The position numbers were made by a program, and so were the translations under genes. 64,000 bases of DNA from contig JAHHIA010000009.1 in assembly GCA_019359045.1 (NCBI GenBank), forward strand, positions 124,001-188,000. The letters run 5' to 3'. Origin of the DNA: Scytolyngbya sp. HA4215-MV1 (GTDB lineage: Bacteria > Cyanobacteriota > Cyanobacteriia > Leptolyngbyales > Leptolyngbyaceae). The notes beneath the pieces are model-generated. The model saw nothing but the letters and a program-made list of their open reading frames with translations. It searched no databases and was not told where the DNA came from. This document shows, in pieces, positions 55,615 to 64,000 of this stretch; position 1 is the stretch's first letter; each line of letters begins with the position of its first letter.

Positions 55615-56945
55615 AGTCCTTGAGCAAAGCGCACGGCAAACAGAATCAGGAGAATTGCACAAAAGCTAATCACGACATAGCCCCAACGGGGATGGCGAGA
55701 AAGCAAGAGACCCAAGGCGATCGTCGGCGAGACAACTCCATAAACAATTCGGCTCAGCGACCAGGTACTGCCTGAGAGTAGAATCAACGCCAGACCACAC
55801 AGCCCATAGATCCAAACGATCGGCGGCAACGCTGTCCGCAAATGCCAGAGCAGATAAAGGCTTCCAAAAACAGCGATGGCGTTAATCAGTGGATCACCCA
55901 CCAACGCCCACAGCAACACGCCTAAAACGCAAAAGCCATACCCCATGGCAATGGTGCCGATTCTTTGCCGCGACTTCCAAAGTGCATAGGCAATGCCGAG
56001 CAAGAGACCGATCAAAATGGGATGCCAGGGATCTTTAACCACCCCATTGGTCCAATCCACCGGACCTACCGTAATTTGGGTGAGGATCTTCAGCCATCCT
56101 TGCCAGGGCAATCCAACTGCGCGATCCCATCCCTTTTGCGCCTTGAGAAATGCCACAGGGTCACCAAACCGCCAGCCACAGTAAAGACTAAACAGGAATA
56201 CGCCGATTCCAGTGGAAAGGCTGGCAAGATAGGCGATCGCGGGTCGTTTTTGTCGCCAGGTAGTGATCAGCAAAGCAGGGATGAGCGCCAGTCCGGTTGG
56301 GCGAGTTGCTGTTGCGATCGCTCCCCACAGCGCGGTTTGCCCATAGCGCTGGTGCTCAAACGCCCGCAGTGTCGCTGTTGTAAACAGCAGAAATAACGCT
56401 TCAGTATAGACCACTGAACTAAACAACGAAGCTGGCAACCAGGCAAGCACTGCCGTTGCCCACCGCGCCGCCGATCGACCCTGCATTTCTGCCACCCAGC
56501 GGTACAAGATCACCAGCGCTGCTAAAAATGCGCCGTGGTTCAGCAGCGTACCAGCCGCTGCAAACGAAAATCCCAAGCGCATCAATCCTCGAATCAGCAA
56601 CGGGAGCAGGGGAAAAAACGCCACCAGATGCCCTTTGCCATCATCGGCGTACTCATAGCCCAGGGTGGCAATTTGCTGGTAGAGCAAACTATCCCAGCGA
56701 GAAAAGACTTCCCAGCCAAAATCAGGTTGGACACCGCCTGCGGGCGCAGGCAAGGCAGGGGCAATCACGACTAGGGCGATCGCCACCACCAACCGACTCA
56801 CGCCCCACATCACCAAAACAAATCCGATGCCCTCCCAATCAGCCCATCCTACATTGGGAGTGTTGGGTTCCAGCTCAGATTTTTCCCCCAGCCGTTGAGA
56901 GAATGTCCAATGAGCGGACAGAAGCCATTTTGGGAATTCCAGCAT
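55602..56945 (-). CDS. PIG-V/GPI-mannosyltransferase-like membrane protein
   Basis: From ATG 56945 the 447-residue protein has nine or more membrane helices. Motifs of the PIG-V type are FSRWDSLLYQQIATLGYEYA, HLVAFFPLLPLLIRGLM, SSVVYTEALFLLFTTATLRAFE and ATATRPTGLALIPALL; the RWD-type Asp is the likely catalytic residue of this GT-C fold. In bacteria such enzymes act on lipid-linked mannose or similar donors; the acceptor is unknown. It overlaps the DUF2079 gene. Confidence 0.85.
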   Translation of the reverse strand: MLEFPKWLLSAHWTFSQRLGEKSELEPNTPNVGWADWEGIGFVLVMWGVSRLVVAIALVVIAPALPAPAGGVQPDFGWEVFSRWDSLLYQQIATLGYEYADDGKGHLVAFFPLLPLLIRGLMRLGFSFAAAGTLLNHGAFLAALVILYRWVAEMQGRSAARWATAVLAWLPASLFSSVVYTEALFLLFTTATLRAFEHQRYGQTALWGAIATATRPTGLALIPALLITTWRQKRPAIAYLASLSTGIGVFLFSLYCGWRFGDPVAFLKAQKGWDRAVGLPWQGWLKILTQITVGPVDWTNGVVKDPWHPILIGLLLGIAYALWKSRQRIGTIAMGYGFCVLGVLLWALVGDPLINAIAVFGSLYLLWHLRTALPPIVWIYGLCGLALILLSGSTWSLSRIVYGVVSPTIALGLLLSRHPRWGYVVISFCAILLILFAVRFAQGLWIG

Positions 56946-57106
56946 ATTGCCTGGGGGATAGGCGATCGCAGGGATCGTACCATATCCGGTAAAAGGGTGA
57001 GGGAGCAAGAGTGGGACAAGCGAGTAAAGAATTTCAGTTGATCAAGCGCTTCTAAACAGATCCCTTCAACCTCTATAGTAGAGGTGGCGATAAATCTGAA
57101 GAAATT

Positions 57107-58306
57107 GTGAAAGCCATCACTGTTCTCGGCTCAACCGGATCGATCGGAACCCAAACCCTCGATATTCTTTCCCAGTATCCTGACCAGTTTCGCCTAGTAG
57201 GACTGGCTGCGGGACGCAACGTCGAGCTAGTTGCTCGACAAATCCGCCAGTTCCAGCCTGAAATTGTAGCAATCTGTGATGCGGCGAAATTGCCAGAATT
57301 GCAAACCGCGATCGCAGATCTGGATCGTCTACCAATTTTGTTAGGGGGCGAAGCAGGCGTGGTCGAAGTTGCTCGCTACGGAGATGCCGAAGCAGTAGTG
57401 ACAGGCATCGTTGGCTGTGCTGGGCTGTTACCCACGATCGCCGCCATTGAAGCCGGAAAAGATATCGCCCTAGCAAACAAAGAAACGCTGATTGCTGGAG
57501 GTCCCGTCGTTTTACCTCTGGTGCAGAAGCATGGCGTCAAGTTGCTACCAGCCGACTCTGAACACTCTGCCATCTTCCAATGTCTTCAGGGCGTGCCCCA
57601 AGGCGGGCTACGCCGGATTTTGCTGACTGCCTCTGGCGGTGCCTTTCGCGATTTGCCCGTTGAAAAGCTGCCTCAGGTCAAAGTTGCCGATGCCCTCAAG
57701 CATCCCAACTGGACGATGGGACGCAAGATCACGATCGACTCTGCCACTTTAATGAACAAAGGGCTAGAAGTGATCGAAGCCCACTTTCTGTTTGGGTTAG
57801 ATTATGACCACATCGATATCGTCATCCATCCCCAAAGCATCATTCACTCGCTGATTGAGCTAGAAGATACCTCCGTTCTGGCGCAACTGGGTTTACCTGA
57901 CATGCGACTGCCCTTGCTCTACGCCCTTTCGTATCCCGATCGCATCCCCACTAACTGGGAACCGCTGGATCTGGTCAAATGTGGCAGCCTCACCTTCCGG
58001 GAACCCGATCATCAAAAATATCCCTGCATGAAGCTGGCATACGCCGCTGGACGGGCAGGCGGTTCACTCCCAGCAGTGCTCAACGCCGCCAATGAACAAG
58101 CCGTTGCTCTTTTCCTGGAAGAACGGATTGGGTTCCTTGATATTCCTCGTCTGATTGAGCAAGTCTGCGATCGACACCATGCCCACAATCACCCCGAACC
58201 CACCCTGGAAGACATCATCGCCGCAGACCAATGGGCACGTCAGGAAGTCTTGACTGCTAGCGCTTCCCTCAAACCCGGCGAACAGCTTTTAGGCAGTGGG
58301 GTATGA
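57107..58306 (+). CDS. dxr: 1-deoxy-D-xylulose 5-phosphate reductoisomerase
   Basis: DXR makes 2-C-methyl-D-erythritol 4-phosphate in the MEP isoprenoid pathway, which supplies carotenoids, phytol and quinones. The 399-residue enzyme has the NADPH-binding [14 protein letters not shown], the metal and substrate motifs [29 protein letters not shown] and [24 protein letters not shown], and [18 protein letters not shown] 57107 is the start. It is divergent from the mannosyltransferase-like gene. Confidence 0.97.
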   Translation: MKAITVLGSTGSIGTQTLDILSQYPDQFRLVGLAAGRNVELVARQIRQFQPEIVAICDAAKLPELQTAIADLDRLPILLGGEAGVVEVARYGDAEAVVTGIVGCAGLLPTIAAIEAGKDIALANKETLIAGGPVVLPLVQKHGVKLLPADSEHSAIFQCLQGVPQGGLRRILLTASGGAFRDLPVEKLPQVKVADALKHPNWTMGRKITIDSATLMNKGLEVIEAHFLFGLDYDHIDIVIHPQSIIHSLIELEDTSVLAQLGLPDMRLPLLYALSYPDRIPTNWEPLDLVKCGSLTFREPDHQKYPCMKLAYAAGRAGGSLPAVLNAANEQAVALFLEERIGFLDIPRLIEQVCDRHHAHNHPEPTLEDIIAADQWARQEVLTASASLKPGEQLLGSGV

Positions 58307-58358
58307 AGTTGACGAGGAGGTTCATAGAAACTACGAAAACGATCGCGGGAATCGAGTT

Positions 58359-58557
58359 CTATGCAGCGTGACAAACAGTTGGTTCTGGTAGCGGCTCACC
58401 CATGGCTTTACAGGCAAGCATAAGTGCTTCTAGGGCTTATCTCATACATGTTCCCATGCGTTCGCTACTGTTGCCCAGGAAAGTCAGGAAAGCCGATCAA
58501 AAAGCAGTTATCTTCATCAGAACACTGAATGATCGTTTGATATTTAAGCTTCGTCAT
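58359..58557 (-). pseudogene. Decayed hicB antitoxin gene
   Basis: On the minus strand ATG 58557 opens MTKLKYQTIIQCSDEDNCFL and continues IGFPDFPGQQ, the HicB partial RNase H-like fold. The next codon is TAG where Trp is expected. Then RTHGNMYE is followed by a frameshift, after which ALEALMLACKAMGEPLPEP resumes in another frame to a stop at 58359. The start lies 14 nt inside the hicA 3' end, the usual hicA-hicB layout. Confidence 0.75.
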
Positions 58558-58762
58558 TTTGTTCTTGCTCCTTGACGCTCTCAATTGCCGCTTGCACTTC
58601 CTTCTCTTGATAACGTTTTGCGTTTGCTCCGTCCTTGCCAGAAACCATGATCTTCCCAGCCTACAAAGAATGTATTCAGTTTGTATGGCTACCCTTACCC
58701 GGAAGTTCGCTGAATCCAGCTTGTCGCAGCATTTGTTTCAGCTCTCGAACTTTTTTGGGCAT
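58544..58762 (-). pseudogene. Decayed hicA toxin gene
   Basis: The minus-strand frame from ATG 58762 reads MPKKVRELKQMLRQAGFSEL then PGKGSHTN, the HicA mRNA interferase signature with its catalytic His. It then meets TGA where HicA has Trp, and a TAG three to four codons later. The same frame goes on AGKIMVSGKDGANAKRYQEK to a stop at 58544, which is the normal HicA end. Two nonsense mutations therefore inactivate an otherwise full-length 72-codon toxin gene. Confidence 0.8.
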
Positions 58763-58798
58763 GACAAAGCTTGATATTTGCTGATAGTCATAGAAAGC

Positions 58799-59205
58799 TT
58801 ACATTACCGCATATCCTTTATACAGGCGAATCTCAGGGGTTAGTTTAGAAAAGAATGTGAGATAAACTTCCTCTCGAACTGTTAGGTCAAGGATGCGCCT
58901 TGGAGATACTTTGGCAATGATGTCTTCACAGAAATGTATCGCCCCAATGTCATTTTCTAAATCTTTGCCTGGCGATGAGCTGATGAAGCTTTTCACTTTC
59001 ACAGTAATTTTTGGATTGCCGCGGTCAGCAACCAGCAGTTTGTTGACACCCAGATCCCCCTAGAGATCCCGTTCACCCATTGCCAAAGTTATGCGATAGT
59101 CGATGACTTTTGCTCGGTCATTGATCTTGAGCTAATCATAAAGGGGAGAGCGTTCTTTATATCTCGAATGCTTCGTCAAGAGCAGCTTTAGTGCGTTATG
59201 AATAA
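58799..59205 (-). pseudogene. Decayed xisH-like gene
   Basis: The intact part (58799-59002) reads KVKSFISSSPGKDLENDIGA and KVSPRRILDLTVREEVYLTF. Upstream in the same frame are YRITLAMGERDL, a TAG stop, then GDLGVNKLLVADRG. These are successive XisH blocks (DLG-LLxAxxG, KxFIxxS-xxLENxxG, REEVYLTFF). An N-terminal HNAL and AALDEA lie in shifted frames near 59170-59195. XisH proteins were named from excision of the fdxN element in Anabaena, though most copies stand alone in cyanobacterial genomes. No xisI was found beside it. Confidence 0.7.
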
Positions 59206-59267
59206 TGAGTGACTGAAGTTTGGCAATTCCAGCCTTAAACCTCAAACCTTTCCCCCTCCTCACTTGC

Positions 59268-60488
59268 ATGGTTGAACAACTGAAACCTCGCTACTCGATC
59301 GCCTGGATCAACCAGATTGCCGAGATTCCCCAGTCTGAGTGGGATGCCCTAGCCGCACCGTTGAAAACTCCCTTTTTTGAATGGGAGTGGCTCAACAATA
59401 TGGAAACTTCAGGTAGCACCACGGCTCAGTCGGGTTGGTTGCCCAACCACCTTACGCTTTGGCGCGATCGCAGTCTGATTGCCGCAGCACCCCTTTACAT
59501 CAAAGGGCATAGCTATGGCGAGTTCGTTTTCGACCATCAGTGGGCAGACCTAGCAAATCGGTTAGGCGTGCAATACTACCCCAAACTATTGGGCATGTCA
59601 CCCTTTACCCCTGCCGAAGGCTATCGCTTTCTGTTTGCACCGGGCGAAGACGAAGATGAACTGACCGAGTTGTTGATCAATGAGATTGACCATTTCTGCA
59701 TCCAAAACCGCATTTCGGGTTGTAACTTACTTTACGTAGACCCCAGCTTTCGTTCAGTACTGGAACGTCACGGGTTCACAGGTTGGCTGCACCACAGCTT
59801 CATCTGGCAAAATAACGGCTACCAGAATTTTGACGACTATCTCACCGCTTTCAATGCGAATCAGCGACGCAACATTAAACGCGAACGCAAGGCAGTTGAG
59901 AAAGCAGGACTGCGGTTTCAGGTATTTACGGGCGATGACATTCCCAAGTCGCTGTTTCCATTGATGTATCGCTTTTACGCGGATACTTGCGACAAGTTTG
60001 GCTGGTGGGGGAGCAAATATTTAACCAAGCGCTTTTTTGAGCAACTTGCCCCTACCTACCGACACCGAGTGGTTTTCTTTGCGGCTTATCAAGAACCCGA
60101 TGTAACCCACCCGATCGGCATGTCCTTTTGCCTGACCAAGGGCGAACAACTCTATGGTCGCTATTGGGGGTCCACTGAGGAGATCGATTGCCTGCATTTT
60201 GACGCTTGCTACTACACCCCGATCGAGTGGGCGATCGCGCGAGGAATTCAGACCTTTGACCCCGGTGCAGGGGGACGGCATAAGAAGCGGCGCGGCTTTC
60301 CAGCCACTCCTAACTATTCCCTGCATCGCTTTTATGACGATCGCCTGTCGCACATCCTGCGTGCCTACATTGGCGAGGTCAACAAAATGGAACAGCAAGA
60401 AATTGACGCCATCAATGCTGGGCTACCGTTTAAACAAATGAGTGAAGAGATTGCCATCGCAATTCCGCCCCGCGAAGGTGAGCGCTAA
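59268..60488 (+). CDS. FemAB/GNAT-like N-acyltransferase (DUF482-type)
   Basis: From ATG 59268 the 406-residue protein has the two GNAT-like folds of the DUF482 (FemAB-related) group. Motifs are IPQSEWDALAAP, TPFFEWEWLNNMETSG, PLYIKGHSYGEFVFDHQWA, FNANQRRNIKRERKAVEKAGL, RYWGSTEEIDCLHFDACYY and GAGGRHKKRRGFPATPNYSLH. Such proteins are annotated as peptidoglycan biosynthesis or N-acyltransferases, but function is not established. The frame is open to 59220; ATG 59268 precedes the conserved region. It lies immediately downstream of the toxin/xisH graveyard. Confidence 0.82.
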   Translation: MVEQLKPRYSIAWINQIAEIPQSEWDALAAPLKTPFFEWEWLNNMETSGSTTAQSGWLPNHLTLWRDRSLIAAAPLYIKGHSYGEFVFDHQWADLANRLGVQYYPKLLGMSPFTPAEGYRFLFAPGEDEDELTELLINEIDHFCIQNRISGCNLLYVDPSFRSVLERHGFTGWLHHSFIWQNNGYQNFDDYLTAFNANQRRNIKRERKAVEKAGLRFQVFTGDDIPKSLFPLMYRFYADTCDKFGWWGSKYLTKRFFEQLAPTYRHRVVFFAAYQEPDVTHPIGMSFCLTKGEQLYGRYWGSTEEIDCLHFDACYYTPIEWAIARGIQTFDPGAGGRHKKRRGFPATPNYSLHRFYDDRLSHILRAYIGEVNKMEQQEIDAINAGLPFKQMSEEIAIAIPPREGER

Positions 60489-60538
60489 ATCGTCTCAGTG
60501 ATATTCAGCATTGAGCTTGGGGGTTGGGCTTGAAAGGC

Positions 60539-60593
60539 GTTATTGGTATTTTTGAAAGCTTTGCTCAGCAAAGCTTTCAAAAATACCAATAAC
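60539..60593. repeat. 55-bp palindromic repeat, copy 2
   Basis: GTTATTGGTATTTTTGAAAG and its inverse CTTTCAAAAATACCAATAAC are perfect arms around a CTCAG-type loop. It matches the copy at 1660-1714 except for a compensated pair (A/T here, G/C there) and one loop base. It lies 51 nt after the stop of the FemAB-like gene. Confidence 0.85.
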
Positions 60594-60810
60594 CTGTCTA
60601 GAACATAACCGAGCTGAAGCAGACACCTGTTGAGAATTGCCTGAACCCGATTCAGTAGTTAATATTCACATCGTCCCATTTTAAATGGGCATGATTGCGG
60701 CTAGTACCGCGATCATGCCCTGTTGAGGTTTGGTTTACCAATCAGATTTTGCCGAAGCAGACTGCCATAGAATTCGATCGAGTGCCTCAGTCTGGGCGCT
60801 AGGCTGCAAG
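60594..60810. other. Intergenic region
   Basis: Between the repeat and nblA, which is convergent, lies an inverted repeat GGGCATGATTGCGG/CCGCGATCATGCCC near 60688-60720 that could end either transcript. Confidence 0.45.
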
Positions 60811-60981
60811 CTAATAGGCTTGCTTGAGCAAATATTTGATCACATTCTCCTTCACCATTAGTTGACGTAGGAGTTCAAGCAGATACTCCTGAGACTGCTC
60901 TGTGCTGAGATTCTTGACCTGCTCTTCGTAAACTTTGAGGTTAAACTTTTGCTCCAAGCTCAAATCGACTGGCAAATCCAT
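60811..60981 (-). CDS. nblA: NblA, phycobilisome degradation adaptor
   Basis: The 56-residue helical protein reads MDLPVDLSLEQKFNLKVYEE and ends LLRQLMVKENVIKYLLKQ, the NblA signature. NblA binds phycobiliproteins and recruits the Clp protease so that phycobilisomes are dismantled under nutrient stress. AGGAG lies seven bases before ATG 60981, so the five codons upstream (GGAGGAG region) are the ribosome-binding site and not protein. The upstream 300 bp (60982-61296) should hold stress-responsive promoters; none was identified by eye. Confidence 0.93.
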   Translation of the reverse strand: MDLPVDLSLEQKFNLKVYEEQVKNLSTEQSQEYLLELLRQLMVKENVIKYLLKQAY

Positions 60982-61296
60982 CACAACTCCTCCCACTCAT
61001 GGAAAGTCCATTGATTGTTACGAGACCCCTCTATATTAACAAAGGTAAAACCTACTTGACAAGATGCACCTTTTAGAAGGAGTCGAATGAACGAGGGAAT
61101 GGGTGTGAAGAAAGACGCTGCATTGGACTTTTAGGCTGTTTCAAGGTTCGCCCCTAGGCGCCCCATGCAGTTTTATAATATTGACTGGGATTTAAAGCAC
61201 TAAGTGTTCACTCTGAACGAGAAGGCTTGCTAAGAGGAAGACTTTCGATCCAAAAGTGAGCCAATTTTCTGTTTCAAAACTCTGTTATCTTTTTCC
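60982..61296. other. Divergent intergenic region (nblA promoter side)
   Basis: A 315-bp gap between divergent nblA and the metalloprotease-like gene. No repeat or RNA is seen. Confidence 0.5.
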
Positions 61297-61875
61297 TTGT
61301 CCCACTCATTATTAGTTACCTCCAGTTCTGATCCGTTTACCCGAGGATTAGATTACTTATATGGCGTTCGCAGTTTAGCGTTAGAGCCAGACATGGTTGA
61401 TTTAATGCACGATTTGGAGAACCGTTCTCGCGTCTGCATTTGGATTGGTGATCATGTTGAGGCAATCAATGCGCGGCTAGCAGAATTGCTTCAGGCTTGT
61501 CATCAATGTTTTCATGCCTACGACCAACGATCGATTCAGGTCATCGCGGTTCCTCTGGCGCAAGCTTTTGAAATTGATGGGTTTTGTAATCTGAAAACTG
61601 ATCCCATTACCCTTTTGCTAGATGTAGGGCGAGTCGTTCCCGAAGATTGGTTGGCATTACTGATGCATGAATACGCCCATGCTCATGTGGGATCACCGGG
61701 GCACCATCAAGCCTTTGCCGAGGCATTGTCGCATCTCTGTTTGGGGCTGGAGATAGCACCTCCCATCTGGGAAAATGATGATATGGAAGCCTATCTCCGG
61801 TTTTACCCCCATTACCGTCCTACCCTCGATCACTTGGCATTTTGGCGTGGTGAAGGAACAGGTAATGTTATCTAG
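61297..61875 (+). CDS. Putative zinc metallopeptidase-like protein
   Basis: The 192-residue protein carries LLMHEYAHAHVGSPGHHQAF, an HExxH motif followed by a further His and Glu that could complete a zinc site as in SprT- or wss-like proteins. No signal peptide or membrane segment is seen. TTG 61297 is the likely start; other start codons in frame would cut into the conserved part. The family is not recognised and catalysis is inferred from the motif. Its stop overlaps the stop of the convergent lipoprotein gene by 4 nt. Confidence 0.65.
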   Translation: MSHSLLVTSSSDPFTRGLDYLYGVRSLALEPDMVDLMHDLENRSRVCIWIGDHVEAINARLAELLQACHQCFHAYDQRSIQVIAVPLAQAFEIDGFCNLKTDPITLLLDVGRVVPEDWLALLMHEYAHAHVGSPGHHQAFAEALSHLCLGLEIAPPIWENDDMEAYLRFYPHYRPTLDHLAFWRGEGTGNVI

Positions 61876-62582
61876 GCAGGGTTTTGCACTGCAGCTGCGG
61901 CTCGATCCTGAATCTCGTCCGCAGCTCGTCCAGCTGCCCGCTGGAATCCTTTAGAAAGATCGCGCGCTCCAGCCTTGGCATCTTGGTCTGCACCGATCGC
62001 GGTCCGCTTGGCCTCTTCAAACACCTGAGGCGCATCATTCTTCGCATTCTCAGCATTGGCTTTTAAGTTGCGAATCCCTCGCTGAGTGCCTTGAGCAAAA
62101 TCTTCTTTCAACTGTTCAGTTTTGTCACCTACATTTCTAGAAAACTCGCGGGCTTTTTCACCCAATGGGTTGTTTTTTTGAACATTTTCGACCACATCAC
62201 CTGGGTTGGTGGCACGGTTTTTCAAATTCTTTTGCACCTGCTTAATTAGCTTTTGAGCGTCTGCTTGGGTGGCGTCTTTATCGTATCTTGCATCATCGTT
62301 GTAGTTATTCATGCCCTTTTGGGGGCGTTGGGTCGTTTTGTACAAATCGGTTTGAGGACCTGTATCCTTGTCGTAAGGGTTGGTAGGATTCGCCGATTGT
62401 AGCGGAGCCTTGCCAGCAGGAGGCATTTGGGCATCAGCTTTGGAACTACAAGCAGTGCTCATCAGCACAAAGACACCTGCTAAAGTAACCAGAAAAGCTT
62501 GTTTCAATCGCAATTGCTTTGCCCAAACCAAAAGCGAGGCGATCGCACTAGAAATTGCGCCAAACAGTGAGTTGATCATCAT
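61872..62582 (-). CDS. DUF6658-type lipoprotein
   Basis: From ATG 62582 the 236-residue product has an N-terminal hydrophobic segment with a lipobox (LMSTACSS), so it is probably a lipoprotein after signal peptidase II cleavage. The body is hydrophilic and repetitive helical (DATQADAQKLIKQVQKNLKN, NVGDKTEQLKEDFAQGTQRG, AEEAKRTAIGADQDAKAG), like LEA or DUF6658 proteins with MNNYNDD-type landmarks. The frame is open to 62678. A stress-related or envelope role is inferred only loosely. Confidence 0.75.
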   Translation of the reverse strand: MMINSLFGAISSAIASLLVWAKQLRLKQAFLVTLAGVFVLMSTACSSKADAQMPPAGKAPLQSANPTNPYDKDTGPQTDLYKTTQRPQKGMNNYNDDARYDKDATQADAQKLIKQVQKNLKNRATNPGDVVENVQKNNPLGEKAREFSRNVGDKTEQLKEDFAQGTQRGIRNLKANAENAKNDAPQVFEEAKRTAIGADQDAKAGARDLSKGFQRAAGRAADEIQDRAAAAVQNPA

Positions 62583-62789
62583 AATTCTCCACGTTGCCTG
62601 ATGAGTAAGATCGCTCGGTTTAACCCGTGAAACGGCAAGCCTATCGCTCGTCTCTACGGGCAATTGAGCAGCATCCAAGTGTCAGAAACCCTGAATGCGT
62701 TCCTAACAGTAACTGGCAGGTGAAAAGCGGCTCATCTGGCTAAAGTTGGATCGTTGAGAATTCCTAATTTTCGCGATCAATCTCCTCTT

Positions 62790-63251
62790 CTACATCGTCT
62801 TTGGCGTATTGGCGGCTCGTAGCGCCTCTTGAATTAGCGGGTCATTTGCCTCCGATTGAAAGCCCAGCGCCACTAAAGCTTTACGAATTTGAGTTTTGGA
62901 GGGGCGGCTTTTAGGCGCAGTGAATCCAATTTCTCTCGCCGTTGAGAATAATTCTCGCATCAGCATATCAAGAGAGTAGTCTTCCGCGTCTTCAGGCTGA
63001 GTTTCGATTCTACCTTCGTAGGCAAGGGTATAAAGCTCTAGGTGATGTTTCCCCATCACTCTTGCCAGCTTTCTCAAAGTCTCTGGTGTTGGGCAAGTGC
63101 CTTTAAAGCAGGCTCCTCGTAGACGCGGTTGGGGAATGCCCGAGAGTTCTGCCAGTCGGTTCATGCTAATCCCCACATCTTCCAAATATTGCAGGATTAG
63201 CTGCCCCAAAGGAGAGCAGTCTTCAAGTTTGATTTGCAACCTGGCTGGCAT
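62790..63251 (-). CDS. XRE-like HTH protein
   Basis: The 153-residue protein has an N-terminal helix-turn-helix of the XRE/cro type: LGQLILQYLEDVGISMNRLAEL, SGIPQPRLRGACFKGTCPTPETLRKLARVMG. The C-terminal half is acidic then basic (PKSRPSKTQIRKALVALGFQ). It is a lone regulator with no partner toxin. Upstream is a 120-bp gap before the amylase-type gene. Confidence 0.8.
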   Translation of the reverse strand: MPARLQIKLEDCSPLGQLILQYLEDVGISMNRLAELSGIPQPRLRGACFKGTCPTPETLRKLARVMGKHHLELYTLAYEGRIETQPEDAEDYSLDMLMRELFSTAREIGFTAPKSRPSKTQIRKALVALGFQSEANDPLIQEALRAANTPKTM

Positions 63252-63421
63252 TGTTGAATCTCAATAAGGGAGGGGCTATAACATTCCTAAGAATAAAACG
63301 GGTTTAAAGCAGGAAATATTTTGTATCTCTACTATACCAAAAACTTCGCTATGTGATATTGGTAACCGCAGGCTAACTCAGTAAGCCGATCGCTCCCTGA
63401 AACACCCCGATTCCCTGCTCT

Positions 63422-64000
63422 TTATCTCTTACCACACTCTCGTGTCGATATTTTGACGAGAAACAGCGCATCTTGTCCAGGAATCTGCATCCCACTGCGG
63501 GTATTGTTGCCCCAGCGCGTGATGTATTTTTGTCCATCCTGGTTTTGTTGAATCGTGACGGTAAAGCCGTGGTGCAGTTCCCGGTAGCAGCCTGTTGCCA
63601 AGCCTGGGGTGTGGGCAATGGACACATCAAAAGGTTCTGCGGCTTTGTTAAAGATGGCAAGTCCCCGATCTCCCCGCTCAATGAACAAGAGATTGGCAGA
63701 ATCGGCGCCGGGAGAAATTTCTTGACCTGAACGAAAAAATTGAGGCTGATTCGCCATGCGGCGGTGAAATGCCACACCTGACTGGGTGAGGGGGTCTTTT
63801 GCATCTTCAAAATAGATGAAAGGCAGCCCTGTCTGTTGCGCCAGCACAAAAGCATTTGCCAGTTGCTGATCCGGTGCTGAGGCAAACTGTAGCCCCAGTT
63901 GACCCGCTTTCAAATCATGATTATTGGCAAAGACGATCGCCTGAATGCCAGGGAGCGCCTGTTGATGAGCCACTGGATTGATGAGCGATCGCAAATCCCC
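63422..64000 (-). CDS. Alpha-amylase-type (GH13) enzyme, C-terminal part; 5' end outside window
   Basis: The minus-strand frame is open to the right edge, so only the last 193 codons are seen, ending at 63422. VFANNHDLKAGQ matches conserved GH13 region IV (F-x-x-NHD), so the catalytic Asp and His of that region are present. GLPFIYFEDAKDPL follows as the next barrel strand. The rest (NLLFIERGDRGLAIFNKAAE and QKYITRWGNNTRSGMQIPG) looks like the C-terminal beta-sandwich of amylases. The exact substrate cannot be told from this part. Confidence 0.82.
   Translation of the reverse strand, partial: GDLRSLINPVAHQQALPGIQAIVFANNHDLKAGQLGLQFASAPDQQLANAFVLAQQTGLPFIYFEDAKDPLTQSGVAFHRRMANQPQFFRSGQEISPGADSANLLFIERGDRGLAIFNKAAEPFDVSIAHTPGLATGCYRELHHGFTVTIQQNQDGQKYITRWGNNTRSGMQIPGQDALFLVKISTRECGKR

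Noticed and set aside
58559-58774. 71-codon plus-strand frame
   Set aside because: It is antisense to the hicA/hicB remnants, which are recognisable over their length.
1-64000. Abundant GCGATCGC and CGATCG palindromes as a special signal
   Set aside because: These are HIP1-type octamers, a general feature of many cyanobacterial genomes.
1-64000. CRISPR array or cas genes
   Set aside because: No regularly spaced direct repeats and no Cas-like proteins were found.

Overview
The window is chromosomal DNA of a cyanobacterium. The evidence is the dense GCGATCGC-type palindromes and a set of lineage-typical genes: nblA (phycobilisome degradation), ndhL, PAM68, a CPP1-like protein, DUF3007, DUF4327 and HetZ-like genes, plus a tRNA-Leu(UAA) gene interrupted by a group I intron. 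The HetZ-like genes and large hybrid kinase suit a filamentous, Leptolyngbya-like lineage, but nothing here proves a species.

Layout. 0-8 kb: a HetZ-like gene cut by the left edge, a membrane-protein pseudogene split by a 198-bp MITE-like element, an OmpR-type regulator, a CPP1-like/flippase-like pair, a conserved unknown gene, and the intron-bearing tRNA-Leu. 8.3-10.2 kb: ndhL-DUF3007-trpA and a small unknown gene. 10.7-21.9 kb: the most striking locus, four secreted or outer-membrane proteins joined by 4-nt stop/start overlaps: DUF11+SdrD_B-like protein, Ig-like+beta-barrel protein, beta-helix+OmpA protein, and a 1457-residue DUF11 repeat protein. 22-37 kb: CPBP protease, DUF4327, zinc-ribbon PP2C phosphatase, RluE-like pseudouridine synthase, a GT4 glycosyltransferase and a sugar-phosphate transferase, an SLH porin-like protein, TM2 and helix-hairpin-helix proteins, signal peptidase I, a SIS-only GlmS-like enzyme and a Cys-rich unknown. 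36.4-42.4 kb: a giant hybrid histidine kinase and its overlapping response regulator. 42.7-54.1 kb: cutA, HNH endonuclease, alr, second sugar transferase, second HetZ-like gene, an ATPase-less GspE/PilB-like protein, Eis-like acetyltransferase, DAHP synthase, PAM68, rpsO, tRNA-Leu(GAG). 54-64 kb: two polytopic glycan-type membrane proteins, dxr, a graveyard of decayed hicB, hicA and xisH genes, a FemAB/GNAT-like protein, nblA, a putative metalloprotease, a DUF6658-type lipoprotein, an HTH protein and the C-terminus of an alpha-amylase-type enzyme.

How the genes fit together. Housekeeping genes (trpA, DAHP synthase, alr, dxr, lepB, rpsO, two tRNA-Leu genes) are interspersed with cell-surface functions: the DUF11/barrel/OmpA operon, SLH protein, two initiating sugar transferases, GT4 and PIG-V/DUF2079 membrane proteins, and signal peptidase. 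Genome decay and small repeats are visible too: a MITE, a twin 55-bp hairpin element at two distant sites with a compensatory base-pair change, and dead toxin-antitoxin and xisH genes. The four-gene surface operon is the best candidate for an uncharacterised system.
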